Source: Staphylotrichum longicolle (Eukaryota; Ascomycota; Sordariomycetes; Sordariales; Chaetomiaceae). From it: a stretch of 64,000 nucleotides of DNA. The stretch is taken from assembly GCA_019096155.1 (NCBI GenBank), contig JAHCVI010000003.1, forward strand, positions 3,596,001-3,660,000, in the 5' to 3' direction. Below, piece after piece: positions 13,262 through 24,631 of the stretch (the first letter of the stretch is position 1; the number at the start of each line of letters is the position of its first letter). The position numbers were made by a program, and so were the translations under genes. The notes beneath the pieces were generated by a model. The model saw only the letters and a list, made by a program, of their open reading frames with translations. It was not told the DNA's origin and searched no databases.

Positions 13262-14285
13262 TTTGAAAAAATTCGGGAAGGATACTCGTTTGTCGGAAAA
13301 GAAGGCTGAGGCGGCGAGGGCCAAGAAGAAGTCGAATGGTCCAAAAGAGGAGAGAGCGGAAAGTGCAAGGTTGGTTGACCGGAGAGGGGATGGCGGAGGA
13401 AAAATGTGGTTTTGAACAAGCAGCCGAAGCGAAGAAAAAAAGGCACCGTTTCCCCGCCAAGTTAGCCCCTCCTCTGCACACCAGCACCCAGGGGTTGACA
13501 GTTCCTGCCTCTGGACCACTAAATTTCGAATTTGAAGGTGGGCTCCGTCTGTGCTCTGGACCCATTCCGCTGCTCAATACCACAGCATTTACCAGACAGC
13601 CCCCGGGGCCATTTTTTGCCTCTGTCTGGGCCATCGCGCACACTTGGAAGGGTTTTCGGCTGGAGGGGGGGGGCAACCTCAACCCTCCTGCAGCGCAGCT
13701 TGTTGACCAATCAAAATGAGGCCAAACCTCCCCAGCTGTTAGAGGGTTACACACCGTGTGTGCCGTTAAGCCAGTGCACTGGTCGAGGTCCCGTGCTCCT
13801 GGATATCTGTGGAATGGTTCGTCTCCAAGTTGATCTATGGTAGAAATTTGACAGCAAAACGCTTGGGATTTCTGCAGCAAAAATTCGAGCAAGTGCTCTC
13901 ATCAGTACAGGTCCGAGCTTGGGCTGCTGAGTTCTGGATTGTGCTGTGGCAAGCTCGTTTCGTATGCTCCAGGCTTGCACTGTGCTCCGTCCAGTCTCGG
14001 CTGGTACGACCCCACACTGACTCCCGCGCCCCACCACATCGAAACTGTGGAGTAAGGCAATGAGTCTGGCCAATCACAAGCCCCTCACTGCCTGGGCCGC
14101 GCAGCCTTGCTTGTTCACAGCGGAGCCAGCTGCCTTCAGGTGCCATGCAGCTCCCAGGAGGCCAGGTCGAGCTCCTTCGACAAGCACCAAGCAACGATCC
14201 CTCGAAGCGGAAGCGGAAGCGGAAGCGGAACCTGCACCTCAGCTCGCCGGCTCGAACTGAGCAAGTCGGAGGGGGCTGATTCATC
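13262..14285. promoter_or_regulatory. Divergent intergenic region, eIF5A / VPS52
   Basis: About 1 kb separates the two divergent starts and must contain both promoters. It holds a short purine-rich tandem repeat at about 14204-14230, close to the VPS52 start. No coding region was recognised; open frames here lack any family signature. Confidence 0.45.
14204..14230 (+). repeat. Short tandem repeat of GGAAGC
   Basis: The 6-base unit GGAAGC repeats about four and a half times, about 55 bases upstream of the VPS52 ATG. It may lie in the 5' leader or the core promoter. The unit is a multiple of three, so slippage would not be seen as a frame change. Confidence 0.8.
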
Positions 14286-16406
14286 ATGTGGCTCGACCGG
14301 TTCGCCGGGCAGCATCCGGGGAGCACTCCGTCGCCGCCCAACAGCCAGAGTCGCTCGCAGTCGCCTCTCCCGCGCCGGACCTCGAGTGCGCGGGGCCCGT
14401 ATCTCACATCACAGCGGCCTGGGATCGCGTCAAGAGGCTCCTCTCTGTCGCTGGTTTCAAACGACTCCTCGTCCTCCTTTCTGGGCGCGTCAAAGCGGAC
14501 CAATGGCTCGGCCCTGAAGCAGTCCACGACCATCGGCGACGCGCCTGACCCAGAAGCGGTTCTGGCTAGGATTCTCGGCCCTGTGCCCGATACCACTGCG
14601 CCAGAAGAAAGCAGGACAAAGCGGATTACAGAGGAGGACTTGGACCTTGACTTTGATTTTGGCGGCCTCTCCTTGCGTGAGCTTGCCGATGGGGGTACCG
14701 ACCGAGCAGCGCCAGCCACGTACAGACCGCAAACTGTAGAAGACTGTAGGTCGTCCCGAGCCCATGCGGCCTCCTCTTCCTGTACTCATAGCTTCAAACT
14801 AGTTGAGCGAGATAAAGCCAAGTTCGAAGAGCTCCATCGATCCATCCGTGCATGTGACGACATCCTCAGCTCGGTTGAGTCCAACCTGACCAGCTTCCGC
14901 AACGACCTGGCTGCCGTGTCCGCCGATATCGAGAGTCTACAAGCCCGTTCGACCGCCCTGAATGTCCGACTGGAAAACAGGAAGGCGGTCGAGAAGGCCC
15001 TGGGCCCAATCGTGGAGGAACTGAGTGTGTCGCCCATGATCGTGTCAAAGATATCGGAAGGCCACATCGACGAAGCATGGGTCAAGATACTGGCCGAGGT
15101 GGACAAGAGGGCCACGGCGCAGAAGAAGAGTTCTCAACAAACACAAAGCAAGGCGCTAGCTGACGTAGGACCGTTGCTGGAGAAGTTGGTCCTCAAGGTA
15201 CCTGCAGGCGTCTGTCAACCATTTCAAGGACAACAATGCTAACCTTGAACCCAGGCTGTTGAACGAATACGAGACTTTCTCGTCGCCCAGATCAAGGCAT
15301 TAAGGTCGCCCAATATCAATGCCCAAATCATCCAACAGCAGAACTTTCTCAAGTTCAAGGACCTGTTTACGTTTCTGAACCGACACCAGCCCGTCCTGGC
15401 TGGCGAGATCTGCCAGGCCTACCTCAACACCATGCGCTGGTACTATCTGAACCAGTTCACCCGGTACCAGAAAGCACTGGAAAAGCTCAAGCTCCACGTC
15501 CTCGACAAGAACGATGTACTAGGCCACGAGGATACCTCGAGGAGGACGACGGTGCTCTCGGGCTCCAAGATTGCCGGAGCACCCCACGACGCCTTCAACC
15601 TCGGCAGGAGGATAGAAGTGCTCAAGACCACCAACCAACTCGCCATCTCGTCTTACCTCGCCGAGGAAGACCAGTCCACCCACTACCTCGAAGTGCCCTT
15701 CCGCAACTTCAATCTCGCGCTCGTCGACAACGCGACGGCCGAGTACAGCTTCTTGGCGGCCTTCTTCAGCCCCGCGCTCTCCTTCGCCACCATCTCGCGG
15801 CACTTCAACTACATCTTTGAACCCACCTTTGCGCTGGGGCAGACGCTCACCCGGCAGCTCGCCGCCGACACGTACGACGGCCTCGGCGTGCTGCTGTGCG
15901 TGCGCCTCAACCAGCACCTCGCGTTCGAGCTGCAGCGCCGCCGCGTCCCCGCCGCCGACGGCTACATCAACGGCACGGCCATGGCGCTGTGGCCGCGCCT
16001 GCAGAGCATCATGGACGCGCACTGCGAGTCGGTTCGCGCGCTGACGGCGGCCCTGCCCGCGCGCGCGGCGTCGGCGGCGTCGGCCAAGGCTGCGTCGGCC
16101 GCACCGCACGTGGTGACCCAGCGGTTCGGCCAGCTGCTGCATGGGGTGCTGGCGCTGAGCGCGGATGCCGGGGGCGATGACGAGCCGGTCGTGGCGAGCC
16201 TGAGGCGGCTGAGGAACGAGGTGGAGGCGTTCCTGACCAAGGCGAGCCAAGCTTCGTTCGGGGCCGACAAGAGGAAGCGGGAGCGGTTTTTGTATAATAA
16301 CTACAGTTTGATCTTGACGATCATTAGCGATGTGAGCGGGAAGCTCGCGATGGACGAGCAGGAGCATTTTGAGGCGTTGAAGACGAGTTATCAAGAGGCT
16401 GGGTAG
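14286..16406 (+). CDS. vps52: GARP/EARP tethering complex subunit Vps52 (Sac2)
   Basis: Exons 14286-14745, 14803-15197 and 15255-16406 encode 668 residues. The N-terminus MWLDRF, a Ser/Pro-rich segment, the acidic DLDLDFDFGGLSLREL and the coiled-coil from about residue 155 (ERDKAKFEELHRSI...) are typical of fungal Vps52. So is YYLNQFTRYQKALEKLKLHVLDKNDVLG in the middle, given here as consecutive short blocks. GARP tethers endosome-derived vesicles at the trans-Golgi. The 57-base first intron has a GTAGGT donor and an ACTAG acceptor. It is stop-free and in frame, so it is easily missed, but splicing restores the family's VED-F-ERDKAKF join. The last exon ends 286 bases from the convergent TBC gene's stop. 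Confidence 0.87.
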
Positions 16407-16692
16407 TCGGGAGCAGGGCGATGCGTTTGGGCGTTTGGGCGGGGATTGTTTCTTTTGCCATCTTTGAGCGGTTTTGTTGCTGTAAGAACCTGGACCCAAA
16501 AGGCAGGATGCTCTTTTCAAAGCGAGGGACAGTCGATGCTTTTACAAGACATCAACCTCGCAAATAGACGGTCTGTGAGTCGAGAGTACATGTACATGAT
16601 CCATAACCTGCCATTCCACAACGCCAACGTTTACCAGAATGCCTCTATGGCCCTGTAAGAAAACATGAAAAACTACACATCACACGCAGCCT

Positions 16693-18078
16693 CTACCGCC
16701 ACCACCGCGCCAACAACCCGGACACATACTCCAGCCCAGACACCACCGGCCCCGGCAACGGGCCCTTCCTCAACAACACGGCAAGGACACCCACCAAAAC
16801 CGCAACGCCCACCATCCTCACCGGCCCGCGATGCCTCCACACCCACTTCCGCGCCCGCCCCTTCTTCTCTTCCCACCTCATCTCCGCCACCTGCCGCTCG
16901 AACCACACCCTCCCCTGCTCCGCCCTGCCCTCCCGCATCCCCTCCCTCCCCCTCGCCGTCTTGAGCACGCTCCACCGCGACACGCCGCGCCACGCGGGCA
17001 GCCGCTCGGGCGGGAACGCGGCCTCGAGCCGCGCCGCCTCGGCGATGAGCGCCTCGAGGTCCAGCGGGGCGGGCAGCTTGGACAGGATGCTGTGCAGCAT
17101 CTCGGGCTCGTCGCGGGGCGTGTCGAACAGCTCGGCGCGGCGGGCGCGCACGATGGCCGCGAAGAGGTAGACGGTGAAGACCGGGTCGCGGGCGAGCAGC
17201 ACGTCGAAGAGGCGCGTGATCTCCCCCAGCGTGGTGATGTCGTGCGCGTACATGGTCAGCGTGCCCGACAGCGCGAAGAAGGGCTCCGTGCCCGAGAGGT
17301 GCCGCCAGAGCGGCGGGTCGGCGAGGCGCAGGATGGAGGGGATCAGGCGCAGCTGCGTGATGGCCGGGGCGAGGGAGGGGAGCATGAAGTCGCGGATGCG
17401 GAAGAGGGAGAGGTGGGTGAGGCAGGGGAGGCGGAGCGGGGGCGGCAGGAGGAGGAGGAGGACTTGGGCGATGTCGTGGTAGCCTTGGAAGTAGCAGAGG
17501 TAGGGGTGGGTGCGGAGGAGGGAGAGGATGAGATTGGAGAGGAGGGACTTCTGATGGGCGAGTTGAGAAGGGGTTTGGTCTGAGAGGCGAGAAAGGTGGG
17601 GTTTGTGTGTTAGTCGAGTTGTGAATGAAGGAGGGGGCGTTGAGTTAAGGGGGAAGGACGTACTGTCGGGGTAGTAGATGAAGGCGCGGTTGACGTCGAG
17701 CTGAACTTGGTCCTCGTCTTTGTGGTGGGGGAGGGACTCCCACGAGGGAGCTGAGGCAGACCCGTCAGGGCCGGGTTCCGCCTTGTCGTGGTCGGGCGGG
17801 ATCCCGAGGAGTATTGGCCCTGGTGTGGGAGTGAGCTGGTGTTCTGATGGGCAAGGGGCGTGTGTGTGTAAGACAGTGTGGACAAGATACTGACATGCTT
17901 GTTGGCGGAGGCTGTCGGTCAAGAAGCCACCCCGCGACTCAGCAAGAGCTGTCAGCGCATCCAGGTCCCTGGTTCTGCATGCCTCGAGGATGGCTTCCTT
18001 CTTTTCATCGTTGGCCTGCCGTGACTTCTCCAAAATGGCAGCCTTCTCGTCGATACTTGTCTCGATCGGATCCTCCAT
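16693..18078 (-). CDS. TBC-domain Rab GTPase-activating protein, TBC1D20/Gyp8 type
   Basis: Exons 17895-18078, 17664-17819 and 16693-17579 encode 408 residues. The TBC domain starts at WPILLGI (about 62). Its catalytic arginine finger is in QLDVNRAF (Arg about 106) and the glutamine finger in YFQGYHDI (Gln about 145). A hydrophobic segment near the C-terminus (VRMVGVAVLVGVLAVLL) would anchor it to a membrane, as in TBC1D20 and yeast Gyp8, which act on Rab1/Ypt1-type GTPases at the ER-Golgi interface. Both introns (75 and 84 bases) are multiples of three with no stop codon. An unspliced reading of 461 residues is therefore also open, but it would break the conserved R-x-A-W and YYPDNQTP joins. 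Confidence 0.85.
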   Translation of the reverse strand: MEDPIETSIDEKAAILEKSRQANDEKKEAILEACRTRDLDALTALAESRGGFLTDSLRQQACQYLVHTVLHTHAPCPSEHQLTPTPGPILLGIPPDHDKAEPGPDGSASAPSWESLPHHKDEDQVQLDVNRAFIYYPDSTSFPLNSTPPPSFTTRLTHKPHLSRLSDQTPSQLAHQKSLLSNLILSLLRTHPYLCYFQGYHDIAQVLLLLLPPPLRLPCLTHLSLFRIRDFMLPSLAPAITQLRLIPSILRLADPPLWRHLSGTEPFFALSGTLTMYAHDITTLGEITRLFDVLLARDPVFTVYLFAAIVRARRAELFDTPRDEPEMLHSILSKLPAPLDLEALIAEAARLEAAFPPERLPAWRGVSRWSVLKTARGREGMREGRAEQGRVWFERQVAEMRWEEKKGRARKWVWRHRGPVRMVGVAVLVGVLAVLLRKGPLPGPVVSGLEYVSGLLARWWR

Positions 18079-19357
18079 CTTCTCCCAAGTCCCAACCGCG
18101 TTCTTGGTGACGCCGCGTTTTTGAAAGCGGTCCTTCTCCCCAGCCTTTAGTTCGCTCCTTTCTCAACTCTATTTCACCCGTAGATAACTAGAGTCGACCA
18201 ATGCAACCCGGAACCGGAAATGCTGCCGCCTAACAATGATCTGTTCTTTGCCCAATTCTGGAGGTAGCATAGTTACCTGGATTTACAGATTCCGTAATTT
18301 AAGTCTGGGCGTGTCGTTCCGTGTTTGCATGTTTCAGCTTAAGACCCACAGCACATGAAAGCCGCACTGTCAGGAACAATACATCACAATCACAGATTTA
18401 TCGATACTCAATATGGAGCTTCTTGTTCACGGGTCTATTTGAGTACTTTTTGGACCATTTCTGCTTCATGAGAAGCATGCAATCAGTGTGATTCGATCAT
18501 TTGTTGTCGACGGGCTGCAATCTTCTGGCTGATATTGTTACGGAAAGTTTACCTTGGCGTTACAAAACAATGTGTTGGATTCCACCAGACTGGCCCTGCT
18601 CGCTCGGAAGTGAAGGAAATGAAATGCGATCAGTCACTTGTCTTTGTTTCACACAGCTGGACACACAAAAGGGGCCGCATTGTTCATCAGGTACAAATGC
18701 AGTATCTAGACTTTGTGTAACAGAGAGGGAGAGAGAAGAGAGAAAAGCAATGTGCGGGCGCTTAAGCATGGCGTTGTTGGCTTCGAGGTTAACGCTGGTG
18801 GTTGCTTGAAAGGGCAAGCGAGCAGACAGCATGCATGGCCCCACGTCAGCCTGACTGCGACCTGTTTGGTGCTCGACTTTGTTGTTCAACAACAAGTTAT
18901 CAGGACAGCGACAATGCAGCAAAACCTCCAGCGGCTCACTGTGTGATTTAGCGGGTTACTCATCGCAAGGATTTGTGGATAAGCCGGAGTCCCGTCTCCA
19001 AACACCGCCGGGGCTCAGACGCTGCGAACTCATCGCAGCCGAAACGGAGGTGAAGCCCGCGCACGTCGTGGAGGAGTTGAGAATCGCCGTCGGAGCAACC
19101 CAGAGTCCACCTCGATCTTGCCTTAGCGATCACGGGCCTGCGCTGCACGGCCGGGACTGCATGCAGCTGGAGGCGCGCGCATGGGGGGTTTTAGAGGCGC
19201 TGATTCGAAACCACACATGATCTGGTCCCCGATTACCTTAGCTATTCCTCCGGGACTTTACACTACACTGAAGACGACCACGCTCCTGCCCAATTCATCT
19301 CCCAAGTCGGGCGCAAGCCTCTTTCCGTCCCTCATCTTTCACTAAACGCAAATCACC
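18079..19357. promoter_or_regulatory. Divergent intergenic region, TBC gene / MMS1-family gene
   Basis: The 1.3 kb contain both promoters. The middle part (about 18240-18950) is relatively AT-rich. I found no gene, RNA or repeat. Confidence 0.45.
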
Positions 19358-22300
19358 ATGGCCTTTCAGACCAACGTCTTCCGGGACGGAGAGTGGGTGA
19401 CTGAGACGGTCAACCTGCACGCCGTTTTGAGATCTCAGCGAGCAGGACCCAAGGGGCCCACAAAGCCCGATCCGCCGAAGCCTCCTCAGTGTGGCCTGCT
19501 CACGAGGACTCTTGTTGAGACTGCGCGTGCAAACTCGATTCTGCCTGTCCGCTTGCGGTCAGCCGACCGAAACGACATTGCCTTCGTAGGAGTAAGCTCG
19601 GCCGTGTCTTGTCTTGCCCGTCTTCCTGCTCGACTGACATGGGACACACTAGGATCACTTTGTCCAAATATGCGAGCTCCGAAAAGACGGCGTTCTTGCC
19701 GAGATAGTCCGCAAGAATGACTTCGGCTGCCGCATCCGAAATGCCTGCGTCATCGGTTCCTGTAACATTCCGGAGCTCAAGGACGAGGCCGCGAGCGACC
19801 TTCCCTCGTTTCCCGCCATCAAATTCGAGAACGACCAGGCAGACCCGTTCGGCTTTGCCTCCCCAAGGCCGCCGGGCACAAGCACCCATTTGCCCCCTCA
19901 GTTGTTGATGGTGATCCTGGAGAGCGGCGACAATGTTCTGCTGTTCGTTAGGCCAGGAGCCGACGGCAGGCACAAGTTCGTTGCCACACAGCTTGGCTCC
20001 CCTCAGCGCGGACCAGCACATCTGGGATTCCATGCTGCCGTCGACCCGAGCTCGCGATACATGGCACTGGCATGTCCCACCGACTCCTTCGTCGTCTTTG
20101 AGCTCGAGTCTCACGAGCAGTTGAACGACAGGTACCTCCGCAACGAACCCCTGCTTCCCGTCGCATCATTCCGCCTTCGCAGAGTACGGGGTGTGATACA
20201 CAAGATCACTTTTCTGTATCCGCGGCCTGGGGATGACCACCACATTATCCTTTTGCTTATCATCATCCGACATGGAAAGTCGCGAACAGTGATATATGAA
20301 TGGGAACTCGGGGACGACCTGAAAGTCGTGTTTGCTGAGGAGAAGCAAGGCCATCGGCTGCCCATAGAGCACCAAATGCCTCTGCTCCTGGTCCCCATGA
20401 CGATGCAGTCAGCATTCCTTGCCGTTTACCCCGATCATGTTGCCGTCTGCACCGACTGCTTACATGGACCACCGACCTTTGACACGCGCACGCCGACCGC
20501 GCCTCCGACCCCTAATCATCGCGGACGCCAGCCGCCACTTTGGACTGCCTGGGCCAGACCGTTGCGACTGCAGTCGTACCGCAAGGATCGCGACTGTGTT
20601 TATTTGGCTCGGGAGGATGGCGCCGTCCTCTTCGTTGTGGCCGAGTCCGAAGACCTCCTTGCTTACACGACGTTTATTGAACCATTTCCTTGCAACATAT
20701 CGACCGCTTTTGCTTGTGTCTTCGATCACACCACCGATGTCCTTGTGCTCGGCAGCGACTCGGGTGCAGGAGGGTACTGGAAGGTGCGCGAAACCTTGCC
20801 CTTGTTGGCTTGACACAATACTGACCTTTGCCACGCAGATCTTCCCCCGGCAACCTTTCCAGCTTCTTGGGATCTTGCCAAACTGGTCACCAGTTGTGGA
20901 CTTTACAACCACTGATGACTTCACAGAATGGCACCAGGAAACCCAGAAAGACAAGGCCATGGTCCCTTGGCAACTAGCCAAACACCGGAAACCAGACCGC
21001 ATCTTTGCGACGTGCGAAGGCGGAAGCAAAGGCTCAATTACGGAATACAGATATGGCTTGAAGGCCAACATCGCGTTGGATCTTGAGTACGGGGCTGTCA
21101 TGAAACAAGCCTGGCTCATACGCTTCTGCAACTTGCCCGCGTTTGACGGCTACCTGCTATTGCTTTCGTTGCCCGACTCCACCGCCGGTCTTCTGCTGCC
21201 GAGTGACTTTTCCGCCGCGACAGTCCCCGACGCAGGGCTGGTACCGTATGACCTCTCGTCGCCCACGCTTGCTCTAGTGGCTTTCGGGCACTCGATGGTA
21301 CAGATCACTGGGCATAACATAGTGCTCGCAACTGAACAAGACAGGTATTGGCATCTGCTTTTTGACAAGCCGAATTAGAGTGCTGACTTCGAAACAGTCG
21401 TTCGTTTTCCTTGCAGGATTTTCCGGGCCTCTTGGACGCTTCCGTTTCAGACGCTTGCGCCCTTGGCAATTGCCTTGTTGTCTCGGCTCATACAGACTCT
21501 CAATTCCAGCTTCATGTGTTCAAGGTTGACCCATATCACCTTACACTGGCGCAGACCCAGACGATTGATGTTGACGGAGAGATCACCTGCTTGTCTCTCG
21601 GTATTGACGACACGATCTGGATAGGCGTCCGGAAGGGCTCGCAAACCCTTCTGGCCCACGGGTCACTGCAAGAGCCATTCGATGGTCTTCAAGTAATCGA
21701 CCTGGCCGAGTGTAAGCCCGCCCCCTTCTCTTGGATGGTTTCTTGGCTTTGTTCATTCCTAACTTTACGTAGATGTGCCAGGACGGGTCGGGAGCGCCGC
21801 TCCTTATGCGCCGTCCCCGGTTGAAGGTATTGACAGCATCATCTCGGTTCGGGATACCGTCCTCCTGGGCACCCGAAGCGGAGAGGTGATAACGGTTCGA
21901 AAGAACGCCGGCTCCATCTCGATCGACTGCGAGAAGTTTGGCACGATGCCTGCGAGTGTCAGCTGCAGCTACTCGGCTGGCACAGGGGAGCCTACGATAC
22001 TAGTCTGTTGCGACAACAACCTCGTCTCCATCTCCATTGACCAGCATGGCAGCCGCCGTGATGACGCCGCCCGACTCAAAAGTAAAGCTCGGGTCTGGCC
22101 GGTAGATGCTCGCAATCCGGAGTCCAATCCGGTGCCGGTGCAGGTGGCGAAAGCCGTGGACATGCCGTCTCAAGATGGTGTCATCCCGATTCTGATGTTA
22201 TCTGGCACGAGACTGCTGCTCGCAGAGATGCACGAGGAGCCCGGTCCTGTCCACCGGAGCATTCCCGTCGAAGGCTCGCCCAACAAGATCCTCTACTGCC

Positions 22301-23673
22301 ATTTCACACAGTGTCTTGTTGCTGCAACAAACCAGCCGCGAGGGCCAAACCTAGTCTTCATCAACCCTGACACCGGGGAAGATATCGGAAGACCGACCGA
22401 CAAGAACGGCGAGCCCCAAGCCTTCATCGCCGGCTTGGGGAAGGAAGGTGACCGGGTAATGGCCTTGGCGGAGTGGAACTACAGAAGAGCCAACAACGTC
22501 TGGAACTTCATCCTGGTGGCCACGCGGAGCGGCCGTCTCATCGTCGTGACAACTGAGAAAGAGAAAGTAGGGGTGCGGGACGGCAACCCGCCAGCGATTC
22601 GCTACTGGACCCGGTTTAGAAAAGAGGTCAAGGAGCCGATCTACTCGGTCGTCGGATACGACGAAGGACTGATTTACTGCGCCGGCCATACAATTCAGTG
22701 GGAGGTCCTCGACCCCAACGAGCGCCGCCTTAAGCCCCTCAAGTCCTTCGCCCTCAGCTCGCCGGCCACAAGCCTGCGCATCTCGCACAACAAGCTCGTC
22801 GCCCTGACAGCCAACGACTCCCTCCTCGTCCTCGACAACCACGAGACCGCCGCTGAGGAGACCAAACTACGACACGTCGACCCGTGGAGACGGCACGGTA
22901 TCGACACTATTGAGGTTGCTGGCCCAGCACCACTATCGCCATCACCCACCAGCCACAACCACCATCCACCCTCCTCGTCCCCGTCCTCCTCCTCCTCATC
23001 CAAACCAACCCCCACCACCGCCGTTACAAGCACAAGCAGCAGCATCCACCTCGTCGCTGACCGCGACCGCGCCGTCGCGGGCCTCTGGGTGCCCTGGCAG
23101 ACGCGCGACAGCGAGTGCGAGGTGATCCTCGAGGCCGAGCTGCCGTCCTCGATCCGGCGATTCCGCCGGGGCCGGACGCGCCCCCTGTGGGAGCAGCGCC
23201 TGCGCCCGCCGCGGTTCGGCCGGCTCGCGGTCACGGCCGACGACGCCGAGGTCCTGGGCGTCGCGCTCGATGGGGGCCTGTACCAGTTTACGTTGCTGGG
23301 GGTGGAGGCGTGGCGGGTGCTGAAGTTTTTGCAGAACTTGGCGGAGAGGGTTTCGTCTTCTTCCCTGGATGGAGGAGAGGGGGAAGAGGGAGAAAAAGGG
23401 GAGGAGGGGGAGGGGGAGGGGTTGGATTTGGAGCCGAAGTTGGCGTACGGGTTGGAGATGCATGTGGATGGGGACGTGCTGCGGAGGTGCTACGAGGGGA
23501 GGGCGCTGGAGCGGTTGGTGGTGAGGCAGCGCCATGTCGCGAGGTTTATTGAGCTGTTGGGGGAGCTGGATGGGGGCGAGCATACCAGAGGGTTGGCCGC
23601 GGAAGGGGATCATGGGAGGTATTTCCAGGTGGCGTATGATATGCTGGAGTATTACTTGGCGCCGGCCTTCTGA
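19358..23673 (+). CDS. MMS1_N / CPSF-A (DDB1-like) family beta-propeller protein
   Basis: Five exons (19358-19591, 19653-20783, 20839-21344, 21398-21711, 21773-23673) join in frame and give 1361 residues, the usual size of fungal Mms1/Rik1/DDB1/CPSF160-class proteins. Text such as NDIAFVGDHFVQICELRKDG, QLLMVILESGDNVLLFV and DVLVLGSDSGAGGYWK shows propeller strands and suits the MMS1_N region. LGTRSGEVITVRKN and RSGRLIVVTTEKE look like later propellers. A Ser/Pro/His-rich loop lies near residue 1105 and a Glu/Gly-rich one near 1255. Relatives serve as adaptors of cullin-4 ligases or in RNA processing; which role this one has cannot be settled here. It may be the Mms1- or Rik1-like member rather than DDB1 itself. 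eIF5B follows about 960 bases downstream on the same strand. Confidence 0.65.
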
Positions 23674-24631
23674 TGCCCGAGGGTTGAACTTGGGGAAGGG
23701 GACTGAGTGGACATGGAAGGGTGGAGGGGAGGGATGGATGTTTGTCGCCCCCTGAGTTCAGGGGCTTGCTTCTGCTGCTGTTGTTGTTGTTGTGTAATCC
23801 ACGCGAATCTTACAGATTTCTGCCTGTAATTTATGACTTGAGCGCACTGCTGCCTTGTCAAAGACGGCTCAGCGAGCACAAAAATAAATTCGGGCCTGTG
23901 CCCACAAAACTCGCCGGTGCGTCATTGCTGCCCCTCACTGGAAGACAAAGCCAAAGCAGACAAGAAGTCCTGCAGAAGTACTGGCGGATCTGGTATATGA
24001 CCGCAAGCGGGTCACAGTATGCTGCTCAAGACCATATCTTGGTTTAGCTGGCTCAGATAACGAACACAGATTAAAAGACGCTTTATTCTGAAGCCGTTCA
24101 CTTGAAGGAGAGAGAAGTGAAGCCTGGTTCATTGTTGAAAGGAACAGACCTGGAACCAACAAAGCTCGAACCTGAGCAGGGGGTACTGCCGATAAGACCC
24201 GTTATCGCCCCAGGCTGTCCCGCACTAAACTGGCTTCCCCACAGGGACCCGCAAGCCCTACCGAGCGCCAGTCGTTGCTGACCTCCACCTGGAAACCCCT
24301 TCTGTAGAGCTTTTTCGCTGCCCAGGTGTGTGCCGCCCTGGTTTCTTTTGCCACGACCCCGAACCCATCGGAGCAGGCGACCCTATTGCCGGCCGGAGTT
24401 TTTCCACGCTCCTTCATTTTTCTTCTTCTCACGTCCCGTCGTGAGCAAAAGCAAGGGCGTTTCTTCCATCTCCACATTCCTTTGAAGGAACCGGACCTGG
24501 ACTGGAACCCGACCCGGACTCGCCTGCAAACAACCGAAGTGCGAGTAGCGGAGCATCCTCGTAACCCGGTCACAAAGAATTACCATCTTGACCCCGCCAG
24601 GACCCAAACCGGACCACAGCAACCACCAAAA
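23674..24631. promoter_or_regulatory. Intergenic region upstream of eIF5B
   Basis: It contains the 3' flank of the MMS1-family gene, with a short TTGTTGTTG run near 23780, and the eIF5B promoter and leader. No other gene was recognised. Confidence 0.45.
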
